64,000 nt of DNA from positions 1,739,001-1,803,000 of the forward strand of contig NC_134677.1 of the NCBI RefSeq assembly GCF_024713945.1. The letters run 5' to 3'. The DNA comes from Dermatophagoides farinae (taxonomy: Eukaryota; Arthropoda; Arachnida; Sarcoptiformes; Pyroglyphidae). Shown here in pieces: positions 48,301 to 62,400 of this stretch; within the stretch, counting starts at the first letter, position 1, and each line of letters begins with the position of its first letter. The position numbers and the translations under genes are program-made. A model generated the notes under the pieces. It was not told the origin of the DNA. It did not search any database and worked only from the letters and a program-made list of their open reading frames with translations.

Positions 48301-51300
48301 TGACAACTTAATCTTTTTCCAAAAAAAACCAACCAAACCAACCAACCACCATTATTCTTATAATCGTGTGTGTGTGTGTGTGTTTAGTTGGTTTGTTTAT
48401 CCCTATTTATGCTTTAATAATAATAATAAAAATGAAAACATTCCACATATCTATTTTTTTTGTGACCTTAATCGATACACAATGGTGTGGGAGAAATTCC
48501 AAATAAAAAAAAAACAACCACACAAAAACAGTCGAACAATGTGAAAAGAAATTGAAAAAAAAACAACAACAAAGTTTTGATTTAGCTTTCTGCTGATTGA
48601 AATTGATCGATCGGAATGATGATGAGGATGATGATGATGATGATTCGTCGTAGATTTTTTTTGTTGTTGTGTGCAAACATTTATCAAGAAAAAGACATTG
48701 AAAAAAATTTATTCTACAATTGGGTGTTTATTCTATTTGTTTTTTGTTTGAAAATTTTTCCAAGAATTTTGGTCACCACTTTTAGCTACAAAGTTTTTAT
48801 TATTCCCCAATAAAACTTCATTACGTAATTTAAAATAATAGGAGAAGAATGAAAAAAAAATCAAAGATAATTCCTAATTCATACATACAAGCCGGTTTTC
48901 CATTCGAGATAAAAATCAATCAATCAAACATTATCGAATCAATGATTTTTCTTTTGTTTTGTTGTTGTTGTTGTTATTGAAATTGAATGATTTTCTGTTT
49001 CATTAATTAATTCATTAATAATATCGATACCGGGAATGATATCGATTTTTTTTTCTGGTCGTCGTCGTCGTCGCCGTCGTCGTAGATAATGAAAAGAGGA
49101 AACATTTTCACAATGTATACACCATCATCGGCATTCAATAATCATCGACACAAATATCGATCGATGTCGATTCAAAAATGTACATCCATGATAATCGAAA
49201 ATGAATATCATCATCGCATAATGGACGGAAAATTTCTCATTCTCCAAAAAAAAAAACAGAAAAAAATCGGCCACTTTTTTTCTAGTTACCATTGCAAACA
49301 TTCGACTTTCGACAAATTAAATTCATTTAATTAATGAAATTAATTAATAAAGCTTTCGATTTTCTTCCTGCTGCTGCTGCTGCTGCTGTTGTTGTTGTTG
49401 TTGTTTATTATTCGAATGAAACACACGAATCATGCAGAATATCAGAAATTGGCCATACTGTATTGTTGTTGTTGTTGTTGTTACAAATTAATTAACCATG
49501 TAACATGATTAATTCTTTCTAAAGAAAAACAAAAAAACAACAACAACACAGTGTTCGAACATAGTTCGAATAATTTTTAGAGTATTTAACCAGTTTACTA
49601 TGGCCATTATTGATGTTTATTATTTCTATTTATTTTTTTCTTGTTTGTATATTTATTTTGACTATTTTTTTGGGATTTATCAAGTAAATCAAGTGTCCAT
49701 CACACACACACACCACATCTTTGAAACAATGTCTGATAATGATAATGGTGAAACTGCTAATGAAAGTCAATCAACAGGTAAAGAATCATCAACTGCAACT
49801 GAACCGAATTCAACAGAAAGTGAATATATTAAAGCATCGAGAAAATTTCAAGAAGAAGAAGATGAACAGAGAAAAATTTTTGATACAAAATTAGCTGAAA
49901 AACGTACAATGTTAATGCAATCAGTTATGGGTGAAGATGTATCGAAAATTAAGGCACGTTGTCAGGCTGAATCATTTCGTCAGAAGAAAAATATTGATGA
50001 AGAAGTGGAAAAATTATCCAAATCAATGCGTGATCAATTTGTATTACAAGCCGAACAGATGCGTACAGAATTACGTGGTAAAATTGAAAAAATGATTGAA
50101 AATAAAAAACAAAAATTAGAACAAGATAAACAACGTTTATCATCAATGTTGGATAGTGAATTGGAAGCAAAACGTAAATTAATGGAAAATGAAACTGAAC
50201 GTTTGAAACATGTGACAAATATTGCACAATCCGATATTGATCATCGTGATAGAGTGAAAAAAATAATGGTTGATTATAAAAATTTTCCTGGAACAAAAAC
50301 ATTGGTAGATGAATTTGGATTGAAACGTTATCAAGTTGTGATCAATAAACAATCAATATGGGCAGGAAAAACCTGTATCATTTATCGTGGCCAATTTCAG
50401 CAACAATCTTGTTATGTAAAAATTGTTGTTCTTAGTGATCGTAGTGTACGATATAAACAACATATTCCTGAATCGACAAAAATTCGACAATTTCTATGTC
50501 GAACAAATGAACAACAACAACAGCTGCAACATGAAGCATTTGTACGAGTGTATGATGTATTTATAACTGATCAAAAAATCTATACATTTATGGATGATTG
50601 TGATTCACAGAATCTAATGTTACGTGCACGTAAAGGTTTTCTTTCATTGGATGAATTACGTAAACATATGCGTAAAATATTATCATGTTTAGAATATATG
50701 CATCAACGTGCATTTGCACATCTTAAAATACGTGGTGAAAGTATTGTATTTGATAATAATAACAATGTAAAATTGGTTGGTTTTGGCAATGCAGCCGCTT
50801 ATTTTGATTCGAATACGGAGAAATTTTTAAAATTACCACAATTAGAATCAAAACATCGGCTATTGGATAATCATTTTCCACCAGAAGTATTTGTCGATTC
50901 ATTTGATCCACAATTGGCTGATGTATATTCATTCGGTTTATTGATCTATATGATGGCCAATTTTATAAGTAATAAAAAATTTACACGTGAAGATTGGAAA
51001 CAATGGACAATTATAAAATTGGATTCAATTACCGATGAAAAGACTAGAGAATTGGTTGAAACAACAACAATGTTGGATATAGAAAAACGTTGTAAACTAT
51101 TTGATATTCGAAATTTAGCATATTTTTCTCAATGAATTTTTGTTATTTTTTTTTTGCAATTTTGAAATTGAATGAATTTTTGTATTTTGTGTGTGTGTAG
51201 TGTAGTGCTTGATGATTTATGAAAATAAAAATTTTATTGAGAAAAAATTTTTTTATTTAATTTTTTTTCACTGTAGTTGCACCAAAAGTAACACTGCAAC

Positions 51301-54300
51301 AGATTGAAGATGAATTTGGCAATAAAAATCAATTAACATGGAAATTAAAAATAACCGATAATGGTGGTGGTTATGCTATACGTGGCAGACAATTACAATT
51401 ATATTGTAATATATCTGCAAATCCATTGGTATTGGCAACGGATATTCGTTGGTATAAAGATTCAATGTTAATCACTGATGATGATCGAATAATTGTCAAT
51501 AATAAAACAAACAACAGCGGTGATGGTAAGTTTGAATTTTATTAGAAAAATGTGCATTATGGTAGGAAAAAAAAGAGTTGAATAAGTAAAATATATGTGG
51601 ATATGCATGAATGGCTAAAAATGATACAAAGAAATGATAGATAGATAGAGTCCGGATAATATTATTCCATTACCGGACACTATTTTTATTTATTTGGAAA
51701 ATAATATTCAGCGATTTCCGGATTCATTATATATTCTACAAATACCGTATTAATCATATGTATTCGTTTTAATTTTTTTTTCGCTTTCACTCCCACTCTC
51801 TATCCAATATTTGTTTTCATTATTTAGAAATAGTGACAACATCATCAACATCATCATCATCGAATAACAGAACACCAGACGGTAATAATGGTGGTGCTGG
51901 TGGTGGTGGTGGATACATAAAATTTACACATAACGGTACAAGATTATTGATTACAAAAGTGACCGATGAATGGCAAGGATTCTATCAATGTATTGCACAA
52001 AATTCATTGGGCACCGGTTTTAGTAATCAATTTAAGGTCCAAATTCTATGTAAGTATAATGAATCTTTTTTTTTACAAATTCATTATTAATATGGTTGTT
52101 GGTTGATATATTCAAAATATTTCTCTATGGAAAACAATTTTTCATTGCCATTGCCCATATATCATCAACATTATGAACCAAAAAACTAAAACTAGCCAGT
52201 CAGGGTGGCACCAAAAAAAACCAGTGCATACACAACAAAAACGTTGTTGATTGATTTATTATTATTATTAATTAATTAATTCGTCGTTATTTTGTTTGTT
52301 GTTGTTGTTGAACATTCACACATGCACACATGCACACACACACATGTATATTAGCCTGATTTATTAATAAGTAATTATTAATTGGATTATTTATATATTT
52401 CGGCTGCTGCCAGATTTTTGTTTCCAACGTTTAGTCGTCGTCGTCGTCGTCGCTGTTGTTGTTGTTGTTGTTATTGTGATTGATCGTTTGTGATTGTGTT
52501 ATTTTATTTTCGTTTTTCGTTGTTGATTAAATCCAGATGATATAGATATATTAAGAGAAAAGTTAATTATTTATTCATCCACTCTTTCTCTCTCTTTCTC
52601 TCTCTGGTGGCTCTTTAATGCAATGGATCAAACTAATCACTATCACTAGTATCACTTGACATTGTAGATGTGGCCGATGATCCTGAACTATAACTCGATA
52701 ATTGTTGTTGTTGTTGTTGCTGTTGTTGATAAAATGGTGGAAATGGTTGTTGTTGATAAAAGGGTGGAAATTGTTGTTGTTGTTGTTGTTGTTTATCCAT
52801 AAACATTGGTGGATACATTGATTTTCCTTTCATTAACATTGGCATCATATATGGTGGTTGTTGTTGTTGTTGTTTTTGTTGAAATGGTGATTTTGGTTGA
52901 TGCTTCATTTTCATCATCATTGGTGAACGTTGAAATTTTTTCAATTTTACTTTTACTTTCATACGTTTTTTCATTTTCATTCGTTTTTTTATTGGCATTC
53001 GCATCATCATTGCTGGTGATATTTGTTGTTCAAGAATTTGTTTTCCACCACCACCACCTTTTTTATCACCAACATTCATCATCATCATCATAATTGTTTT
53101 AAGATTCTGTTTGACTATTTGTCCTGTAATATTATCTAGTTTTTGTTTTTGTTGTGAATTCTGTTGCTGCCCTTGTAATGATGGTGGTGATTGATGTTCT
53201 GGTGCAGTTTGTTGTTGTTGTTGTTGTTGTTGCTGTTGTTTAGGTGGATCAATCATAATTTTTGGTTCACAAGTTTTTAATTTTGGAATATTTTTATCCA
53301 TTGGTGCATCAATCAACCACGGATGTTGTACTAGATCAACCATACGTATACGTATTAATGGATTTGGCTGAAATATTTGTGTCATCAAATCAATAAGACG
53401 ATCATCTGGTTTGAATGACATTTTATCTGTAAATTGAAATTGGCCACTAAGCTGTTGTTGTAGCATTACATCTTGATCCATTGAAAATGGAAATTGTCCT
53501 TGATTTATCATACAATATAATACAACGCCTAATGCCCAAACATCTGCTTGTAAAACATCGAATATAATTTTTGTGATTAAAAATAGATGAATTTCTGGCG
53601 CCATATATGGTATTGTACCACAATAATTTGGTGCATTCACTACACGGCCTTCTTTTTGTATGACAACAATGCTTAGACCAAAATCCGTAACTAAACAGTT
53701 ATATTTTTTATCCAAAAGAATATTTTCCAATTTAATATCACGATGTGCAATATTTCTTCGATGTAAATATTCAATTGCTGATGTAATCTGTTTGAACATT
53801 TTTCTTGCCTGTTTTTCTTTCATTCCTGTTTCTAATTTTTTTCTTACCAAATTCCATAAATCTGATTTATCGGCAAATTGCATAAATATATAGACATGTG
53901 CACTTTTTGATGATTGTAATATAAAATGTTTATAAACACGTATAATATGTTTATGTTCTACTGAATGTAAAATGAATAATTCTTTTTTAATCAATAGCTG
54001 ATCTTTACGATTTGTACTGACAGTCATTACTTTACATGCAACTTTTTGTTTAGTTTTTAAATCGATTGCTTTATAAACAGTACCGAAACCACCTTTGCCG
54101 ATTTGTTTTTCTAATCGATAACCAATACGTTCAATTATTTTTTCAGTATCTGAACCATCCGATTTACATGATAATATCGGTGTTACATCCGTTGTCGGTA
54201 TTCGTGATATAGTGACCTGAATTTTTGATGATTTATGTTTTTTTGATTTTTCTTTTTCTTTTTCTTTCTGATGTTTTCGTTTTTCTTTTGATCGTTTACG

Positions 54301-57300
54301 TTTTTTACCAATTTTACCTGTAGTCGTTGATTCTGGTGTTTGTTGTTCCTGTTGTTGTTCTTGTTGTTGTTGTTCTTGTAATTGTTCATCATCCATTTGT
54401 GGTTCACCATTTTCATCAGCCATATAATTACTTTCATCATATTGTTCATTTGCGGGATTTCTTCGGCCAATTTTAAAGCACTTACATCCCATAACCAATT
54501 GTGTTTCAACCGTCATATATGTAGCCACGGTTGTGTACATTCAAAGATTTTTGCCATTTTTCTTGGACATTTTTTATATCACAATAAAAAATTGTTTCGA
54601 ACTTTTGTTTTTTATTCTATAGAAAAAAAATTGAATTAGAAAACAACAACAACAACAACAATTTCCTTTTGGAACAAATGATTGTTTTTTCTCTTTTGAT
54701 TTTGTAAACGTAAAATTATTATTTCTAGCCAACAATGATCCAATTTCTTGTGGACCACACACACACACACACACACATACACGCCCACTCATTGTCCAAT
54801 ATTAATGACGATGATCATTTCTTGGTTCTTGTTTGAATAAAAAAAATTTTGTTTCTCACTTTATGTTAATTCACTTTGTTGTTGTCTTCAATGTCGATTT
54901 TTTTTCTTTCTTTATGGGGCACTTTATAAACAACACCATGATCATCATGATGATCATGATGATCATTATTCTATGAACCAGCAATAAATGATGCGTTTTT
55001 TTCTGTAAAGAAAACACTGAAAAGAAATTCAACCGAGTTCATTAATCACAATACAAACACACACACACAGATATAGTCCAAGAAAAAAAGTTCAGTTCAG
55101 TTCAGTTGATTCATTCATTCATTCATTTTTTTTCACTTCAAGTTCAGCCCATATTTTCTTTTACTTTTTTTTCTCGTTTGTTTGTTTCTTTTCTTTTGGT
55201 ATTCATGAGTTCTGTGTGTGTGTGTGTGTATTTTGATTTATTATTCGGAAAAGGATCACATACAAACACACGAAAAAAAGTTGTTGTTGTTGTTGTTATT
55301 ATTATTATTGACCATATTGCCCGCGTTAATTGGATATGGGGGTAGAAATGTACCATCAACTTTTAGCCAAAAAAAAAAAAAACATGGGCCACTCATAAAT
55401 AATGGTGAACGAAAAAAAAGTCAGCAACAAGAACAAAAAAAAATGTAATTCTTTCATTCATGAAAAAAAAATCGTGTTCATTGCCATTGTTGGATCAATC
55501 TTAAACCAATGGCTAAAATAATAATAAATTGGTTTACTATGTGTCGACACATGATCATCGTGAAGGCGGTGTGGTAGCAGAAAAAAAATAAAGAAAACAT
55601 CATCATCAAACAAACAAAAAAATATAAATAAATAAATCTGTGAAAATTTAGAAACTAAACCACCGCCACCACCACCACCAGTAGCAACAACAACAACAAA
55701 AAACATTTTTGAATTTCAAACTACAACAACAACAACAACAAAAGCAGTAGTAATATATCTTATTTTTTGGATTTTTTCTACTTTATTTATTCATAATCTC
55801 AAAAAAAACTGAACAAAAGAAATGAGAGAAAAAAGCCATTATCTCCATATACAATGGGGGATGGGTTGGTGGGATTCGATCAATATTTTTTTTCCCCCCA
55901 AAAAAGAAAAGAATCTTCATTTTCATTTCTTTTGGTGGTAACACATGAACATGGCCATCACAATGTGTAAAACTGAATTGAATGAACTTTGAATCGGTTC
56001 TCGGGGAAAAAAATGGTTTTAAATTTTAATTAGAAAAAATGTTTGTTTGGATCATTTTATTGTTGAACATCAGACAAACACACGCACACACACACACACA
56101 TGAAATGATAAAATTCACTAGGGAACCGAATAACGATGAAAAAAAACCCGGAATCATCATCAGATAACTTAGTAACAACAAGATAACTTTTTTGACTTGA
56201 TTATATTTGACTAATTGACTTTTGTACATTTATATCCATATAATGTTCTATAAACAAACAAATCATCGATATTATCGATTTTACAATCTTACAATCATTT
56301 TCTTTTCATTTGTAACTATCTTGAATGTAATAAAATGATATTAGAATTACGAATTTTTTTTTGTTTCGTTTATTTAAAAAAAAATATAGATTACAAATGA
56401 ATATGAATAGAATCCAGAATGGATTTATTATCAGAATGGATTTCTCCAGTGGGACATATATTCATGTATTCATAATAATCAACAATGATAAGAAAAAAAC
56501 AAAACAAAACATTATTCTCAATATTCACTTTGTTTTTTTTTTACTTTGCCATTCTAAATCGAATGAAAAAAAACTCATATCATTCATATATATAGTAGTA
56601 TTCTTGAAAATAAAGGCATACTTTCATTCAAGAATTTTTCAAGAATCTTGGATAAAATTTGAAGAAAAAAAAATTAAATAAATAGACCAGGAACCGAAAA
56701 AAAAATTGAAGATGATCTTTATAACAAATTGTTTGTGAGAAAGAAAAAATAGAGAAAAACACAGACTCTGAAAACTTTATCTCTATGGAGCAATTTATCT
56801 ATTCTATTTTTTTTCGTGTAATTTTGCTCAATTTTTGAACCAAATTCAAAGCCAGTGTGTGAGAGGGTGAAAAAAACTATTGAAAATTATTCAAATATGA
56901 CTTGGTTTTGTTGTTGTTGTTGTCGTCATAAAATGAATATATATATTCTCCACATTATGTATTTTAAAAGATTTCCAAATATTTTTCAATGAAAATTGAT
57001 TGAAAAAACCGCTTCGTTAATAGCTTTCTTTTATTTATTTATCTGTCGGGATCCTGGTTCAGATTTTGTTGTTGTTGTTGTTGATATGGTTGACATTTGA
57101 AATAAATATGTGAAAATTTATCAACAAAACAAAACAAAAACAACTGGCTATTAGCCATGGAAAATATGTCTGTGTGTGTGTGTGAGTGTGTTTGAATTTT
57201 TTACCACATTCCAAAATGGCCATATTAATTGAAACTCATTTAAATTTAAATTTAAATTTAATAATCAGAATGATTATGAAATGTTGAAAAAACCGGAATA

Positions 57301-58365
57301 TATTCTGAATAGAATGTATTGTTTTTTCTTCAACCAGAAAAAAAGGTGAATGACCTATGAAGAAGAGAAAGTCCATAACTGGGGAAAAAACATTTTTTTC
57401 TTTTTCACACCAAAAAAATATATTAATTTCAATTAATTAACTCTCTTTGAATGTGACTATGCCATGTGTGTGCATGTGTTTGTTGCGTGTAAATAAATGA
57501 TATTCATGGATAAAAAGAGCTACTATATATGTACATTTTCTTATGTTGGAAAGGGAGAGAGAGAGAAAAAAAAACTTTTCTGGACAGTGTGTGTGTGGTG
57601 TATATAATCACTTTATTAACACTTTTTTTTTCTTGGCAAGTGTGTATATATGGATCATTTTACTATTAAATAACTTTTTTTTTCTTTCACACTACTATGA
57701 AAATAGAATATTCTTTTCACTACATCATCATCATCATCATCATTATATATGAAACTATGAATGAGAAAAAAAGAAAGATAATCTTAAACAATTATCATAA
57801 TGATGATATCATAATATCATATACAAGCCAACACACATAAATACTACACTTGTATATTCAATGTATGTGTGTGTGTGTAAGTATGTATTACATTCATTAA
57901 CTAGGAAACTTGTGTGAAAATTTTCTACCACCATCTCTCATTTTATATGATGATAACGGTGATATATGGTGGATTACATTAATATTAATGAACAATATGA
58001 TCTAATTAAAAATCATTGTCTTTTTATATATACTGCAAATACTTTTTTTTAACGAAAAAAAAGTCGTAGAAAGAAAAAAAGTTTTTAACATTCAGAATAA
58101 TTTCTTGATACTTTTTTTTGTTGCACCCATATTTACACACACACACACACAAAACACCTATCCATTTATTTATCTACTCATTTTCATTCGATTTAATGTA
58201 TTGTGTGTGTGTGTTTATGTGAGAAAAAAAAAAATGAAATTTATTATTGAAAACGTTTTGTTTTTGTTTCCTATTCACTTTTCCGGTCTATGGAATTGGA
58301 TGAAACAAAACAAAATGAAATGAAATGAAATAAAATGTGATGATTATGAGAGAGAGAGATAGAAC

Positions 58366-58398
<33 letters not shown>

Positions 58399-59377
58399 TA
58401 TGATCGAGATGAGCAATGGATGGCAATTACCTATGATTATGTTTTGTGTGTATGATAAAATATAGTAAGAGAATTAACAGAATTCTAGCTTTAATTTCAC
58501 AATCATCATCATTTATGATTACTTTTCTTTTGTTTCTTGTTGTTGTTGTTGTTGTTATGATTATTTACTTGGAATTATTCTACTACAATATAGATTCCAT
58601 AGATATCGTAAATATAGTAATGAAACGGAAATAAATTGTGACTGTGAAATTCTTTACGATATGAATTCACAGTCATCATCATCATAATAAACATCGTGAG
58701 TTTATTTGGAATATTTTTGCCGAATCCTTTTTTCACTGCTTTGACAACAAAAAACGATGACAATGATGATGACAAAAAATTACATCCCATTACTATAAAA
58801 TAAATAAATTCTATTATCACACCGAATGATGGTAACAACAGAAAAAAATCCATGTTTTTTTTTCGTTCTCAACCAAAATAATCTTGATGTTCCATGATCA
58901 TTCATTTATTTTCATCTGAATTATATGATGATGATGATGATGATGATGATCTGACAACAGAAAATGATTCGAAAAAACTCGAAAAAATTCTTTGATTCAT
59001 TGATGATGAGAAACTTGAATTGTGAAAATTTCATAATCATTGGTTTGATGGTTTATTTTTAGACTTATTCTAGATTTGTTTGTTTTCACATCACAACATA
59101 TTATAGTTTGGAATTCTTAATTCGTGGACAGTACATTTAAAAATAACCGGTAAAGATTCTATGCGGAAAAAACCTAACCGATTCTTCTAGAAAGAAATCA
59201 AAAAAAAAAGACCAAAAAAAAAAGAGAAAAAAATCAAAACAATTTGCCAAATAAAATACAGTGTTTACATTACCCACAGAATGGTTCATCTTTATTTGAG
59301 TTCAATCGAACGAAAAACTTTTCAATATTTACTTTCCATTTTCGATTCAATGTTTTTTTTTCTTTAACCATTTACTT

Positions 59378-59421
<44 letters not shown>

Positions 59422-62400
59422 TGGTCATTGGCTTGATTTTTGTTTGTTTGTTTGTTTTTTTGTTTTTGTTCATCTACCACCATCACCATCAAATAGATGT
59501 GATTGAAATAAATAAATAGCAAAAAAAAAAAAAAAAAATAAAAATAAAAATAAAACACCATGTGATGTGTTAATGAAACCAGACACAACCAACAACAAAA
59601 GTCTACGGTTTTTTTTTATTCTGCAAAAAAAAATCTTAAATCTACCTACACACAAAGAGAGAACATAAAATGCATATACATGCTTTTCATTCATTCATTC
59701 ATTCGAGATATATTCTTCCACTATTTCTGGTCAATTAGTTTTTTTTCGTTGTTTTTTCCAAATAATTATGATGATGATGATGATGATGATGATGATAATT
59801 ATTGTCCATTAGTTGAAAATAAATGAATGAATGGTGATAAAGTAAATAGAATTGAGAGACAGTGGAAAAAAACCTATTATTTTTTTCTGCTGTTGTTCGA
59901 TTCGATTCTATTCGATTCAATTCGATATTAGATTCATCAAATGAATAGATGCTACTCAATATTATTGTTTTACAATTTTTTTCACATTCTCGGTTCAATG
60001 GCTTTTAAAAACAATGGCAAAAAACCATTTTTTCTTGGAACATTCTACCACCACCACCACCACCACCCCAGAAAAAATAATGCATTCACATTTTTATATT
60101 AGGTATAGGTGCAAAATATTCATTTGGATCAATTATATTGGTCACGCTAAATTTCATTTTTTTTTTGTTTGTTTGAAGATTGAAAAAAACCTGAACCTGG
60201 TATTTTTAACAAACAAACAAATAAACATGGTTAACATTGATTTCGATTTGCATTTATTATATACATTACAAACATATGATTATTATTTTTTTTCATTTAT
60301 TTTCGATTCCCAATGGCAAAAAAAAAAAAAAATTTTTTTTTACTCATCTTTGATCGATTTTTGGACAATCATCATCATCATAATAATAATGTTCAATATA
60401 ATTTTTCTTTGTGTGTTTTCTCATTGCAGATGTACCAAATTGCGTGACACCAACGCAAACAATACCGGCCAATATTGGCAGTATTGTTACAATGATCTGT
60501 GAAGTGGATGCTAATCCAACAAATGTTACATTTTTATGGCGTACAAAACATCAGGAAATATTATTTCCATCATCATCAACTGGATCATCATCATCAACAT
60601 CATCAACATATCAATATAATAATAATCATCATATGGAACAACAAAAATATTCAACAGAAACATCAATGTTGATACTTGGTTCGTCATCAAATTCATTTTC
60701 ATCATCATCATCAAGTGAACAACAACAACAACAGCAGCAAAATAATTATCGAAAAATCATCAGAAATCGATTAGAATTACGTATCGAATCCGATGATGAT
60801 TATGGCCAATATCAATGTTGGGCAAGAAATTTGGCCGGTGATCAAACAGAACCTTGTTTTTATAATATTTATGGTAAATAAAAAAAAATGAATGAATTTC
60901 AAATAAAAACAGACAGAAAGAAAAAACCAGACCATCCACATGATCATCATTATCATGATTAGATTAATATATAACTTTTAAATTTATATTAAACAAGTAA
61001 AATATGAAAAAGTTTATCATTATTGATTAATTTTTTTTCCAGAATTTTGAATTGAAAACATCCATTATGGATGATCATGTTTGTTCATCTACGTGATCTT
61101 CTTTTCGGTACTTGTGTTATATTTAAATGAGAATCTAGGGAAAAAAAATTCATCTTCAAATGATGAATATTCAATCTCTCTCTCCCCCCTCTCTTGCACT
61201 TTTAAATCACAATCTAATGTTTCAAAAGTCAAGTTGTCGTTCATATTCTAACGAAAAAAAAAAATCATTCAGTTGAAAAAATTTACAGTTGAAAAAACCG
61301 CACACACGTTAATAATGATGATAACAAACTAAAAAAAAAATAAAATAAATTATGCAGATAGCAAAGATGAACCTTCCACTTAATAATAGGTATAATTAGA
61401 GACGAAACACATGACCTATATATTCCATTGAAAATATAGAAAAAAAATTGGATTTTCTTTGAAAATAAAATTAAAATAAAAAAAAAATTCAAATCATACC
61501 CAAGGGGTAAAATTATCATTACCATCACCGAATGATGGAATGATGAAAGAAAATTTTCACAATTGAAAACAAAACAAAAAAAACAAATAAATCGAATGTA
61601 AATATCAATATTATTCAATTCAATTATGACAAAAAAAAAATTAATTTTAGCGGAAAAAAAGTGAAATGAAGAACGAATGATTCAACGGCTGAATTGAATT
61701 AATTGAATTCGATCTAATTTATTCAACAAGAAAGAAAGAAAATATTCAAATTCATAATGGATTTTTTTTTGGCTCCGGTAAATTACACAAAGGTACCCGA
61801 AGCTGGAAAAATCAAATAATTTGAAATTGAAATTTGGAGAACAAAAGCATAAACAAAAAAAAACCATGCAAAAAACACCCCAAGACAATGAATTGCTTCT
61901 TTTTCTTGATCATTCATATTCTAAATTTTATTGTTTAAATTTTTTTTGAAATATAGAAAATCCAATAAATCATCAATTGATCTGTGATACAAAAATATCA
62001 TTTGAATTGATACAAGTTGAATGTCGCCAACCGAATCATTTGTTTGTTCGATCTTCTTCTATTACAACATCGATGAATGAATCAATGATTAATGTCAACA
62101 ATAATAATCATCATCATCATGATCATGATCATGATCATGATTCTATACGACCGATCGATAAAAATTTCCAAGTTGATCTAAATCCAACTTACTATGGCCA
62201 ACAACAACATTATTATCATTCTTCACATCATAATCATCATCATCATCAAAATCAGAATTTATCGATCCATTATAATCTTAAAATTTTCAAAGACAAGTAA
62301 GTTTTCTCTTTTTTTTGATGAAAAGTGAAATGACGCGAGTTGTTTTTTTTTATTTCAATGATTTTTTTTTCTGCTTTATCGTTTTTTTTTCAAATTCATT

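Noticed and set aside
12481-48700. Possible CRISPR-like or satellite arrays suggested by the many regular repeats
   Set aside because: These are simple microsatellites and homopolymers without unique spacers, in eukaryotic DNA.
49600-49728. 43-residue hydrophobic extension of the pseudokinase from an upstream in-frame ATG
   Set aside because: Sequence is AT-rich with a CA repeat and resembles a 5' UTR; the ATG at 49729 starts the charged conserved-looking protein. It cannot be fully excluded.
59244-59519. 91-codon frame containing a long serine run
   Set aside because: The core is a (CAT)n microsatellite translated as serine; no domain and no splice support.
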